Positions 26,816-36,902 of a DNA stretch of 64,000 nt are shown here, piece by piece (the first letter of the stretch is position 1; each line of letters opens with the position of its first letter). Under the pieces are notes generated by a model that was given only the letters and a program-made list of their open reading frames with translations, had not been told where the DNA came from and searched no databases. The position numbers and the translations under genes were made by a program. The DNA is from Thermomucor indicae-seudaticae (taxonomy: Eukaryota; Mucoromycota; Mucoromycetes; Mucorales; Lichtheimiaceae), in NCBI GenBank assembly GCA_000787465.1, contig JSYX01000110.1:1-64000 (forward strand), written 5' to 3'.

Positions 26816-27738
26816 GGTTTCTGTTCAACCCCACTTCTTTGATTTCCAGTGGTTAGGTGTTTAAGCGGAAAGAATACAGATGGGCCTTCGGCCCGCCTAG
26901 TTTATTAGTTGAACTAAACTACTTGTAACTCTGCTGACCATTGCAATAAGTAGATAAAGCAGCTATACAGGCTGTACTATCATGGTTGCTTGACTTATTG
27001 TATATTCTCCAAACCTAGGATGAAGCCCACAGCATCAAAGAATTTCCAATGATAAATCAAGATCCAGTTATGCTCAAGAATCACACGAAACAGACAAGTC
27101 ATGGGATCGCGTAAACTAGACCGGAAAACTCATTTTTGTTCTTTACAGTCTGGGATTTGAAAATCATGGACGCTATGCCTCCACCGTTCGATCCATGTAC
27201 TGGTGTTTGCGAAGTCGGACCAACAGCGGCGTCAAAGCTTATTGCGTTCAATGTTGCATCCATTATATTATGTCTGCATACAGTATTCAATAAACTGGTA
27301 ACCGCTTTCAGGTGGGACAATGGCTTACCGCACGCCATCCCATTCTTTGCTAAACCGTGCGCCAATCGTATGCTATAGGTCCCGAATGGTGGAACGCTTC
27401 GTCGATGTCACGAACCGGGCCGCAACTCGGCCGTGGCTCTCTTACTGCTAGTCCCAACACGGAGCGGCCTTCCCGAAACGCCGTAACACTTTCTCAAAGA
27501 TCTCTCTCGAAATATTGCCTTCTCTGATAGCGGGCATGGTTCTGGGATGTGTCCATTCGTCTTCAAAAAAGTGTCACCTGTACTGTGCTTTGCCTCTGGC
27601 GAGGCACACACAGTTCTGATGCGCAGCCAGGCACCAGGAACTCCGATATCGCGTAGTTCCCAAAGAAGAAAAAAGCTCTCCACCTTCTTCGAGCTTTCTC
27701 CTTCGTCTTCTCTGTTCCTCATCACAACCTTCTCTGTC
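26816..27738. other. Intergenic, divergent promoter region
   Basis: This lies between the diverging nucleotidyltransferase and C2-domain genes. Open frames at 27136-27378 and on the opposite strand lack any recognisable domain and are not called. Confidence 0.45.
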
Positions 27739-29286
27739 ATGACAGAAGCGCCACAAAAACTCTTGGGTGAACTTGTCGTAGTCGCTATCAAAGCCGTAAG
27801 TTTCTCGTACTTGTTCCTGGTCGAGTGTCGACTTTCGACTCATCTCGGTGTTCACTTTTAGCGCGATCTGCCGAATCGAGAGGTATATGGAACGCAATGG
27901 ATAGTTTACGATAGTATTAGACTGACTTTTCACTTGTGTGCATAAAGATCGTTGGTAAGCAGGACCCGTTTGTTGTGTTTCGATTGGGCGAAGTGGCAAA
28001 ACGGACAAAGACGGATTATCGCGGAGGACAGCATCCCTTATGGGACGACCAGGTATTATGTGTGAGAGAGAGAGACACTCTCGTTGTGATGTGACATACT
28101 CAATTGGCGAAACGTTAGGTCAATATTCCTGTGCCAGAAGGAAAGACCAAGATGTTTATGCAGCTGTTCGACGAAGACTCTAAGCGGGAAGATTTGATCT
28201 CGGAGGGTGAAGTTGATCTCTCCACGGTACTCCGCGACGGAGAGGACGACAGTGCGTAATCATATCGGATACTCTGCCTATAAAGGAAATCAGCTAAAAG
28301 CTTGGCATATCCTAGGATGGTTTCCACTTTTCTACAAAGGACGCAAGGCAGGCGAAATCTATTTGGAATTGACATTCTATTCGGCTGTGAGTCTTTTTTA
28401 GTTTGCCCAAATCTCGTATGACGTCAATGAACTGATTCCTAAACTAGAGACCACCACCACAACGCCAACCGACGAGAATATACGCTCGCCCTGGAGCAAA
28501 GAAACCTCGGCCTCAGCCGCAGCAGTATCCGTCTCCACAACAGTATCCACCGCAACAGCACCTTGGTACACCGCCTGCACCTACTGTGTCCGCATCAACA
28601 CCAGCTAGGTTCACCGGTTCTGTCGGTCCTGCGCCGTACGTTCCGCCGCGACCTCCAGCCCATCAGCAAGAACTGGTGGCGACTCCTCATATGCCGCCAC
28701 CAATCACTCCATCATCTTCTACTGGCACTTCGTCTTCCGCGGGATATCCATCACAACGACCTCGTCCACAGCAGCAACAACAGCACGCTGGTTATCCGCC
28801 AGCTACCACTAGCACTCCTTACCCTCCGACATCCCAGCCAGGCGGTTATGGTGGTCCTCTGTTATCGGCGCCTTACCGACCCTCTCAACTAGTTAACAAT
28901 AGACATCCCTATGGAGGTAAATTGCTTATAACACCTCCTACACGCAAAGTCATAAGGTGGTGACTGAACTTTTAATTGCAGCTTATCCGACATCATCTGG
29001 TTCTGCACCCGTCGGTTTCCATGCTCCGCAACCGTATCCCCCACAGCAACTGCAAGGCTATCCACCCATGGATCATCATCGCCCGCCACTAAGTTTCCCG
29101 GAGCCTCAGATGAATACAGATGGGTACACGCCTCATCATGACGCATCAGGTCAGCCATTTGCCGCTCATCAAGGATCATTTGCTCCTGGTTACCCTCCCG
29201 CTCCCGGATATCCTCCACATGGCTATCCTCCTCCACAGCCCGGCTATCCTCCGTATCCTCCGCAATCTGGCTATCCACACCATTAG
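27739..29286 (+). CDS. C2-domain protein with Pro/Gln-rich tail, Fic1/Inn1-like
   Basis: A 386-aa protein is built from seven exons: 27739-27795, 27862-27882, 27948-28052, 28119-28251, 28316-28386, 28448-28916 and 28982-29286. Residues 1-130 form a C2 domain: GELVVVAIKARDLPNRE, then GKQDPFVVFRLG, KRTKTDYRGGQHPLWDD and the final AGEIYLELTFY strand. This order matches fungal Fic1/Inn1 ingression proteins, which act at the cytokinetic ring and bind SH3 proteins through PxxP motifs. The remaining 250 residues are Pro/Gln/Tyr-rich with GYPP-type repeats near the end, consistent with SH3 or WW binding. The link to septation is inferred. Its 3' end faces TSC13, with about 200 bp between stops. Confidence 0.78.
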
Positions 29287-29482
29287 AGATCTTTCACCAT
29301 TTTCATTCCAAACCAATTTGATATCCATTTTGTACGAGTCTTTTTGCATTATATCTATATATATATTTATTACACGTCTGTTTTCTTTTTTTGCTTTCCG
29401 TTGTTTGTCGCCATATTAACTAGACGTACATGATATTCAAATGGATACAGGAGATATCTTTTACTGCAGAGAAACTAGATGT

Positions 29483-30589
29483 TTACGCAATAAAGGGGAA
29501 CATGGCCTTTCTGTTGCGAGGATAATCCTTGAACTCCTTTCTGTAGTTCTTGTGTTTCTTGACAGCCCAGATATACATTTGGCCAGTCGCCACGACGTTG
29601 AAAAGGACAGCTAGTGTGTGAGAGAGAGTCAGTACACGAGACAAGGTATAACAAAGACAAAAGAGACTTACCACTCCAGCTCGTGGTCAAGAAACAAATG
29701 GCAGTCCAAGCAATGGTTTCAAAGAGGTAATTGGGGCAGGAGACGAGGTCAAAGCCGTAGCCATAAGGAATGGCACGGCGACGCGTTCCTGCGGGTCTCA
29801 GGTTACGAAGCGTGACATGGTTCAAAAAGTTGGAAAATTCAGCCCACTAAGAAACCGCAACGATGAGTTCAGGGGGCGAGGGAGAACAAAGAGATGAACT
29901 TACCGCCCAGACAGCGACACAGCCATAGAGCCAGACATCACTGCGGGCGCTGGCAGCTTTGCCGGCGCCGAACCATGGGCCATAGACCCAGTAAGCCAGA
30001 TTGACACCGGACAAGAACCAGTAGTGGGCCGAGTTCTTGAAGACGTTAAAGAAGGGCATGGTGCCGTGCGAGAACCGGTGCACAAACACGGTCTCGAGCT
30101 CCCGCTTCAGAAAGTGAAGCATAATCAGGACGAATGTGACCGTCTGCATGCGCGAGTGCTCGACGCCGTCGCCGCCGTAAATGGAATTTGAGAGGTAGTA
30201 AAAGATGGGATGAATGAATAACGGGCCGCCGTACTCGATCAAGAACACCGTTCGCCAGCCGATTTGAGGTCCTGGCATATTGTGTTTATTAAATGATCGT
30301 ACCATTCCTCAGTGCGCGCCCCCCCCCTTGCTCGTGCCCTCATACCGAGATCTTTAAACTGAATCGTCGCGCCGTCGCCCAGACCGAGTTCAGCCAGGGT
30401 CTTTTCGGCATCCAGCGGCTTCTTGTCCTCTGTGGTCAGACGCTGGCGATCCGGGTAGTACTTGGGGAACTTGGCATGCAACGCTTTGGCGACTTGCTGC
30501 ACCGTTACGGTTTCGGGCGTGCCGTCAATCTCCAGCGTCACTGGGAATTTCGTCGACTTTGGGTTGCGCGATGCAATCGTGATCTTCAT
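29483..30589 (-). CDS. TSC13: Very-long-chain enoyl-CoA reductase
   Basis: It catalyses the last reduction in each cycle of very-long-chain fatty acid elongation at the ER, feeding sphingolipid synthesis. Exons are 30589-30346, 30271-29904, 29846-29672 and 29610-29483, giving 304 aa (yeast Tsc13 has 310). The N-terminal 80 residues form a ubiquitin-like fold. They are followed by DLGPQIGWRTVFLIEYGGPL, a family signature. Several membrane segments follow, along with HFLKRELETVFVHRFSHGTM and the steroid-reductase-like end YGYGFDLVSCPNYLFE. The C-terminus KAMFPFIA is typical of the family. Confidence 0.95.
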
Positions 30590-30741
30590 GATGATAACCC
30601 AACAACAGAAAAAGGGCGCGCGTTGCGTTCGGCAAATGTTGGGACCGCATAAAGTCCGTAGATATTTTTGAATACAGACTTGTTCTTTCAGATTTGGGCA
30701 ATAATCGTTGCTCAAGTTAAGATAATAACGTTAGAGAGTTT

Positions 30742-31158
30742 TCAATCAAGTGTATATTCATTTGGTATTAGAAAAATCCATGGTATATCCAGTTCAGATA
30801 GAATTACTGCTCTCCCTTGTCCGTCGGATCGATGCTCTTGGACGTACTTGAGATCACGCTGGATGATAAATGTTTGGCGTTCTGACAGAGCATGTTCCTG
30901 TTCCGCTATCTCCATGCCCTTCTCGATAATGCCGAGGATCCTGTCGATCATTTCGTGGCCACCGACTTCCTGGACGGACTGCTGTGAACACGTCGCGCTG
31001 TTACCGCCCTCCCCAGCGTGAGGCAGTTCCTGTATCGAGTGCAGACATCAAGTAACTTGCCGCCGATGTTTCCGACAGTCCCGTTCTGGATAGCGTCCTC
31101 GACCCACTGCCGCAGCAGAAGCAAAAGCAACAAAGAAAAACAGGAAAAGGAAGCGCAT
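30742..31158 (-). CDS. Small secreted protein, unknown family
   Basis: This is proposed as two exons, 31158-31108 and 31029-30742, joined across a 78-nt intron (donor GTGGGT, acceptor GATACAG) that removes an in-frame TGA. The 112-aa product begins MRFLFLFFFVAFASAAA, a strong signal peptide with a likely cleavage after ASA or AAA. The mature part is small, polar and helical, with one cysteine, ELPHAGEGG at its start and GIIEKGMEIAEQEHALSERQ in the middle. I do not recognise it. Upstream in-frame codons exist, but only this Met gives a clean leader. A protein secreted into medium or cell wall is the simplest reading. Confidence 0.5.
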
Positions 31159-31828
31159 TTGTGTTGAAGCCAGATAAAGTAGTTCCAGTCGCTTACTAGC
31201 CGCGTACTTATAATGTACGTTATTAAACCCAAGCAACCGCTGAGGCTCCTTTGTGCCGTCTTCCTGCTTCAAAGCGGCCCCCCTTGGTGGATGGAGATTG
31301 ACAAGTCGGAGGACGCCCTCCCCCTCGCGTAAACGCGTTGCAAGCCTTTAACGGGCCGAGATGATCGGACGGAACGTTAGCCAGCAGGGATGTACGTATG
31401 CTATTGTGATCTGACGGTGGCGCTTTCACTGATAACCATATGCTGACTGATGGATGGCCCTTGCAAGGAGATCTTGGGTGAGAGGGACCTAATGTTCTGC
31501 ATGAGAGAGAGGTGTCTGTAGTCTTGTGGCTATCGGATACGACAGTCTCTAAAAACTTCATGCAAGTAAAATAAAGCACCTTTGTTGAAGCTAACGAAGT
31601 CATGCACTTTCCGCAGCCATGGAGACCTATAAAGACGTTCGCGGACGTCTGTGGATTCAGAAAGCTGATCCGGATGCTTGCGTAACCTCAAGTCTCATCC
31701 ACTGACGATAACGGGCGTCATATCCTTAGCTCTTTGAACGTTCACTGTGTAAAGGAAACTCTAATTTTTGATACAGAACTGAAAAGAAATAAAATATGAG
31801 ATTTACAGGAGTTGTTGAATGCAATAGC
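31159..31828. other. Intergenic spacer
   Basis: A minus-strand open frame of 126 codons (31223-31603) is present but shows no domain, and its composition looks like chance. Nothing else is supported. Confidence 0.4.
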
Positions 31829-33684
31829 TTAATCTTTGGACAGATGCAGAGTCCGTCGTTCTGGGGACTGCCGGAGCCAGCCGGTTGAAGATCCCTCACG
31901 TTGTTCTGCCCCAGAAGCAGACTGCGCTGGCAGCGGCGTTGGTGGTGGTGGTGACAACGGGGCGGGGGAATGCAGCGGACTGGACACATTACGGCCATAG
32001 TAAGAAGGTGCAATGTTATTCATAGACGTGAACGCTGTGGGTGTCGGCGAATAGCTGAGCGGATCACCTCCGGCGTTTGCTGTTGCTGACGGTGGCCATT
32101 GACTGCTGTTGTTATTGTATTGTTTCGTAACGTCGCTCAAGACAAACTTGCTCATGCGTCTTTCAGCAGGTTCTTCTTCATCCCGCTGCGCGGTTTTTTC
32201 AGCTTCCTTTGTCTCGTTTTTGTCCAAGTGCTGTCGACGAGGATGGAAAATAGAGATCTATTGCAAGTCTTTAATGATGATACGTCAGGATTAGAAAGGT
32301 GAGTCCCACTTACGAAAATAAACCAGAGGCAGACGATGCACATGTTGCAGTTTGCGATCAACAGATCTGTCGCAAACTTATTGGTGTTGATCGTCATGGC
32401 AGGCGTTAGGCCGTCGGCGCAGAGAATGACAAGAGACGCGCCGTAAAGCATCAGGACAATCACAAGCATGACGTTCATATCCCGAAAGTACTCGAGTCGG
32501 GCAATGACCGTGACACTTGTATCACCGCTCAGTTTCATGGATTTCGCCCGTGCTTCGGCTGCAAGACGAGTAGCTTGCAAGAGTCGTGCGAATCGAAAGT
32601 GGGAGCGGACACCAAGGCCTGCTGTGATCAGGACTTGCATTTTGTTTTAGGGTCTCCACGATGCAACAAAGGATGGGCGCGCGCTCGACTGAGTCCTTAC
32701 CTTCAATGGCATATGCCAACTGTGGCACAACCTCGCTGTAAAGTTCGTGGTCCCGCCATCGCCATTGCAGAATGGGAAACATGGCCATGCTACCGAGTGC
32801 CCTGGGATATTCGCTCACAGGTTGAGCATTCGGTTTTTCCCCCTAAACGTATAGAGTCATTTTTTACCAGATGATATAGAATCTGAACTCCCAAGACCCC
32901 ATGAACGAGCGCTTGGCAACATTGTTCGATAAGTAGTTCCAGAAGCATTGGAGAAGAAAGAACACGCCAGTTTGAAACGAGAAGGTGACGCACTCGACAT
33001 AATCGATGGGCTGATCTCTCACACACGGTTTTAATGAAACCGAGACATGTCCAATCAGGTCGCTGTTGGTTACCTGGATGAACTTTTGATGATAGGGTTC
33101 CCAGTAATCAAACGGTTTCGTAATGATCTTTCCGTTAGGCACAAGTATAAACCCCTCGTTGTATTTGATCCACGTCGATATGATATCTACGTTGTGCGGT
33201 AACTTTTGAATGACACCGTGAGCTTTCTTTAACAGTCTTTGTTCGAGACGTACCCCATGATGCCTGCGTGCACATCATGATAAACATCAAGTACGTGATA
33301 ATGGTCCTCAATTCGCCAGCCAGAATTTTGGATGGATGAAGACAGCGGAAGCGATCGTTGACCCAGATGTGCCGTACCATGTAAGCCGTTACAAAGACCT
33401 CAATAGTACATCGCTCTGTAGAAAAAAAGGTGCCGTTGGGTGGCCGAACCCCACGGAAACGGGTAAACTTTGCTGCTACATACCTAGATACGAAAAGTCG
33501 CTGCAAAAAGGATGGATTAGTTGGTTGGTTTTGCTTCTGTTATCTATCTCTCTACCTCAAGTGGGTCATTGTCGTGTCATTTCATCGACGCAAGCCAAAA
33601 CAAAAAAGAGAAAGCAACGGTTGTTATTGTAGTCCAAAAATTCCTTTTGTATGACAGATGAGGTGACACCAATGGGATCTCCAT
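31829..33684 (-). CDS. Multi-pass membrane protein, unknown (receptor-like layout)
   Basis: Proposed exons begin at 33684-33590, 33500-33484 (17 nt) and 33415 onward. They continue through segments near 33200-33080, 33015-32855, 32810-32700, 32636-32311 and 32229-31829. Hydrophobic segments occur at FWTTITTVAFSFLFWL, FQTGVFFLLQCFWNYL, VMLVIVLMLYGASLVILC and LIANCNMCIVCLWFIFV, with one or two weaker ones. Between them are IKYNEGFILVPNGK, YWEPYHQKFIQP and FMGSWEFRFYIIW. The C-terminal 130 residues are cytosolic-looking, with an acidic/basic linker and a Pro/Ser-rich tail. About five to seven membrane spans plus a long tail resemble fungal receptor-like proteins, but no known family is recognised. 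The splice pattern near 33290-33220 is uncertain: two alternative 31-nt introns both keep frame. Confidence 0.55.
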
Positions 33685-34300
33685 TTTCAGCCCGTGCTCC
33701 TTCCGGAAAGCCGTACAATCATTGCGGAATCCCAGCGCTTCCCGGTTCCAGGTTGTTCCATGGTGACACCCAGCAAGACTTTAGATTGAACAGTCAGCTC
33801 GTAATCATTCTCACGTGCCAGCAACTGCAATACTTTGCAGGCTTCAGCATCACTGAATGACCGTAGTGCCTGCCAGTCCTGGCTAGCAACCTTCCCCCCC
33901 GAAAAGGATGATTTAAAGCGAACTACAAAGCCTAGCAAGCGATTCTTGTACACGCCAAAGCCTGTCGAAAGAAACACGAAGCCAGGCTTCAACTGTGATT
34001 TTATGCGAATAGCATAAGCCAGCGCATCAGCAAATGCGCAATGACACGCCCTTAAGGCTGGAATAAAATGAGGCTGACGCAGGTGTCAGCATATCGGCAA
34101 GTGCTACTTGTAGTTATCTTATTTCCAAGCATAGGCTTTATCTTGCGATGGGTATGTAGTGCACAAAAGCGAGGTTATATAGAGCATCCATAAAAAGCAT
34201 CATAACTACAATATCCTGCTCATCGTTTTCAATGTTCAGCGAACTGCCTTTGTAACATACCATTGTGTTGTCCGCCAAGAAGAGAAAACAGCTTGATTCA
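33685..34300. other. Intergenic spacer
   Basis: A minus-strand frame (33687-33992, about 100 codons, starting MKPGFVFLSTG) abuts the start of the membrane-protein gene but is out of frame with it and shows no domain. It could be a 5' exon that I cannot join. A short perfect-looking dyad (GCTGACGC / GTGTCAGC area) lies near 34070-34090. Confidence 0.35.
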
Positions 34301-35671
34301 CTATGAGTCATCAAAAACTGGGCGCTTACGCCTGTAATTCAAATTGGCTTCAATGTACGCCCGTACGTGCTGCTCACTGAGAACCCGTCTTTGTTTAAAA
34401 AAGTTGTCCAACGCAACCGTTTGCTCAGCGCTGACCAAACCCAAACCAACCAGTTTCTGCAGATATTCCGTGGCGGATAAAACCGAACAAGGCATCAAAG
34501 ATTGTTGCTTCTCAACAGGCACAACAATGGCATACGCCACGACGTTGCGGTATTCATGCTCAGGATCGATATCCCACCTATTCACGATGGTCACGAGAGA
34601 CAGGGTCTCCACTTGGTCATGGTACATGGCTGGTATGCTTGGATTGTCTCTCGGCGACACATAGTTTCGCTGCCCTATATTCCGCGGGCGAAGGTACAAC
34701 ACCAACGCATCATCGGTCTCGTCGTCTCTGCGTGGATGGTAATATTTTTCAATCGGGTTCCCGAGAAAGAACCCCTGCGTCATGTCACTATCGTTCTTCT
34801 CAAGAAACTGGATGGTTTGGGCAAGGTGAGCGACCATTTCCAGACCGTGCAGCCACGGGTGCTCGCAGCCGATGAGTCGCCCCCTGGACCGCGAATAGGA
34901 CACGCTGTTGTCTTCCAAATGCAATAACTAGTCAAACTGGTTTTGCGAAAGCAGCTTTCGGTTTCTCTATGCGAGCGTGCCGATAAAGGTGGGCTCAGGA
35001 ACCAGGCAGTACACCTGGTGATACCGTCCACACATAACCTTCTTGGACGTTGCATTTTCTGTGTCGTATTCGATCACGGGATTCAAGGGGAAATCATGGT
35101 AAACATGCTTTAGCTTTGGGCACGCTTCTTTGAGTGCATCGAAACACGTTCCAGTCACTTTAGCGCAGCCAAACATGACAAGTTCTTCGAGATTGACTGC
35201 CTCTGCTAACACTTTTAACCCTGCGTCGGTAATCTGGTCGAGCCCAGATAGGCCGAGCCACACGAGCGGGTGCAAATGTCCAACAAGTATTTGCAAAGCC
35301 TCGTCGCCGTTAAACGACGACTGACCCAACAGGTCAAGGCACGTCAGTGTAGTTCGTCCGGTCTTTAGAATGTTGCTCAGGATCGTTTTTTTCAGCTTTT
35401 GCGGGTGATCAAGAAGGTATTCCCATACAAGCGCTTCAGCGTCGTCGCGTTTCATTGTGTAATCCTCTTCATCCAGTCTCTTTAGAGCTTCTTCAATTGC
35501 TCTTGTTCTCAGAGACAGTGTGCTGCTGCTGCTGCTTTGTTCATCTTGCACGCCTGTGTCCGACGACATTGCTTCACTATCGTCGTCGACCGCCAAGCCT
35601 GGCCATACCGCGTTTATCTCTGCCGCGGACAGAGTAGCATACTTTTGAATAGACGTCAGGACATCTTCCAT
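34301..35671 (-). CDS. Leucine-rich repeat (AMN1-like) protein, two exons
   Basis: The first exon runs from ATG at 35671, and the second ends at the stop at 34301. A GT-AG intron of about 100 nt (donor GTGTAC after GGACGGTATCACCAG, acceptor TTTGACTAG near 34929) joins them in phase 0 and removes the stop at 34967. The N-terminus MEDVLTSIQKYATLS leads to an acidic/Ser-rich linker and a helical region. AMN1-type repeats follow (LTCLDLLGQSSF, LVWLGLSGLDQITDAG, LEELVMFGCAKVTG, LKHVYHDFPLNP). The second exon encodes about 205 residues with no known motif. No F-box is seen, and the function is unknown. The start codon overlaps the end of the upstream gene by 16 nt. Confidence 0.55.
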
Positions 35672-36207
35672 TTTTCTTTATACTTTGATTCTTTGACCAT
35701 GTCGTTCTGAAAGTAACTTGCATGGTAATAGGCTTCTGCATCAAGCGGCGTGAACGTTTTCGCGTCGTCTTGTGCGTAGAACAAGATAAAACAATAGCGC
35801 GGTTCGGTCTGGATCGAAACGTAGACAACAAGAATACCGTTATCGTTGTCCGTATCGGAAGGATTCTCAGCCCAGGAGCCATGCAGGCTCTGTGCCTGCA
35901 GGAAGCTGTCTGGGGTGGCGCCACTGAGGTACGTGAAAGTCGAGCTGGCATGGACCAAAAGCTCACAGGCAAAACTGTGGCCGACGTACACGTCGGGACT
36001 GGACTCGACCTGTCTTGCCAAAGCGCGTCGTTCTGCTGCCAACAGTGCAGCGTTCTTGACATTCGTCAATGTTTCGAGTAGATGGCGCAGTGCCAGGATC
36101 ATTGGCATGGCTTCCGAATACTGCTGGTAGGCAGCAGCAATGCAGACGTACTTGTCTGTTTTGGAACCCCTATTTGCGATCAGATACAATTGCGAACGAA
36201 CACCCAT
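35656..36207 (-). CDS. Hypothetical protein, intronless, 183 aa
   Basis: An uninterrupted frame starts MGVRSQLYLIANRGSK. It continues through a helical, Ala/Leu-rich stretch (near residues 35-70) and a beta-rich half with GILVVYVSIQT and RYCFILFYAQDD. The composition looks coding, but I do not recognise the fold. The frame ends in KMS-stop, and the last 16 nt overlap the ATG of the LRR gene in another frame. An intron with a weak GTCAAA donor just upstream could instead fuse it in phase with the LRR frame, so the two may be one gene. Confidence 0.45.
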   Translation of the reverse strand: MGVRSQLYLIANRGSKTDKYVCIAAAYQQYSEAMPMILALRHLLETLTNVKNAALLAAERRALARQVESSPDVYVGHSFACELLVHASSTFTYLSGATPDSFLQAQSLHGSWAENPSDTDNDNGILVVYVSIQTEPRYCFILFYAQDDAKTFTPLDAEAYYHASYFQNDMVKESKYKEKWKMS

Positions 36208-36902
36208 TGCGAACGCTTAGAAGATAGGGTATGGGCAGGGCAAAATTCATGCTGCGCGTTATGGGCCGGCGAATCAAATTTCGATGAAGCTCGCTGCCCT
36301 GGACGCTCGCCTCCCTAGGAATTCAAACTCAACCGCGCAAAGCCACACACCCGGAAGGTATAAATAGAGGCCGTGTGCGTGCTTTTGAAGCTCTTCGTGT
36401 TTGATGGTGAGTCAATTTGTAGGCGTGGTGAGGATCAGCTGTGCAGTGCGTTTAACCAGTTTACTTCAGAAAGGAGAGATCTTTGGCAATCCCCTTGAGA
36501 AGGACGGAATGAGCTTTCGCTCAATCTATGCGCCACTTTTGTGGTGTTGACACACTTGCTCCTTGTGAGCGTCTCGGCACATTTGCCACTCACTTTTTTA
36601 ATGCAAAAAAAGAAAATGACAATTAATGACGGCGACCTTTCTCATGAAGGGGCTGCTGTAAAGCATCCTCATCATCACGGTCCGCCCGTGATATGATGAG
36701 CAGTGTGTACAATGACGCATGTGGCGGCCCCTGTTCGGCTGCTCGTTCGCCACTTTTTTGCGACATTGTGATGCAGGAATATTGGGATTCTTGCCTGAGC
36801 CCACTATCGCGTGAGTGATGCAAAAGGATGCTGCTAAACGAAAAGCAATGATCCTATGAAAGGTCCGTTTCCGTTCCTTTTTTTCCTTTCCTCGACATTG
36901 CC
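36208..36902. other. Intergenic, divergent promoter region
   Basis: This lies between the hypothetical gene (minus) and the decayed transporter (plus). It contains a TATA box at 36359-36367 and no supported coding region. Confidence 0.45.
36359..36367 (+). promoter_or_regulatory. TATA box (TATAAATAG)
   Basis: A clear TATAAATAG reads on the plus strand. It is followed at about 35-40 nt by ATGGTGAGTC, which could be a leader exon end with a donor site. It is probably a relic of the promoter of the transporter pseudogene that begins at 36903, or of an unseen leader exon. Assignment is inferred from position only. Confidence 0.35.

Noticed and set aside
31223..31603. Minus-strand frame of 126 codons
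   Set aside because: Its composition is rich in Ser, Pro and Arg as expected from random DNA, and it has no motif and no splice partner.
33687..33992. Minus-strand frame of about 100 codons upstream of the membrane-protein gene
   Set aside because: It is out of phase with the first exon, has no domain, and no GT-AG join to the downstream exons was found. It is kept only as a remark in the spacer entry.
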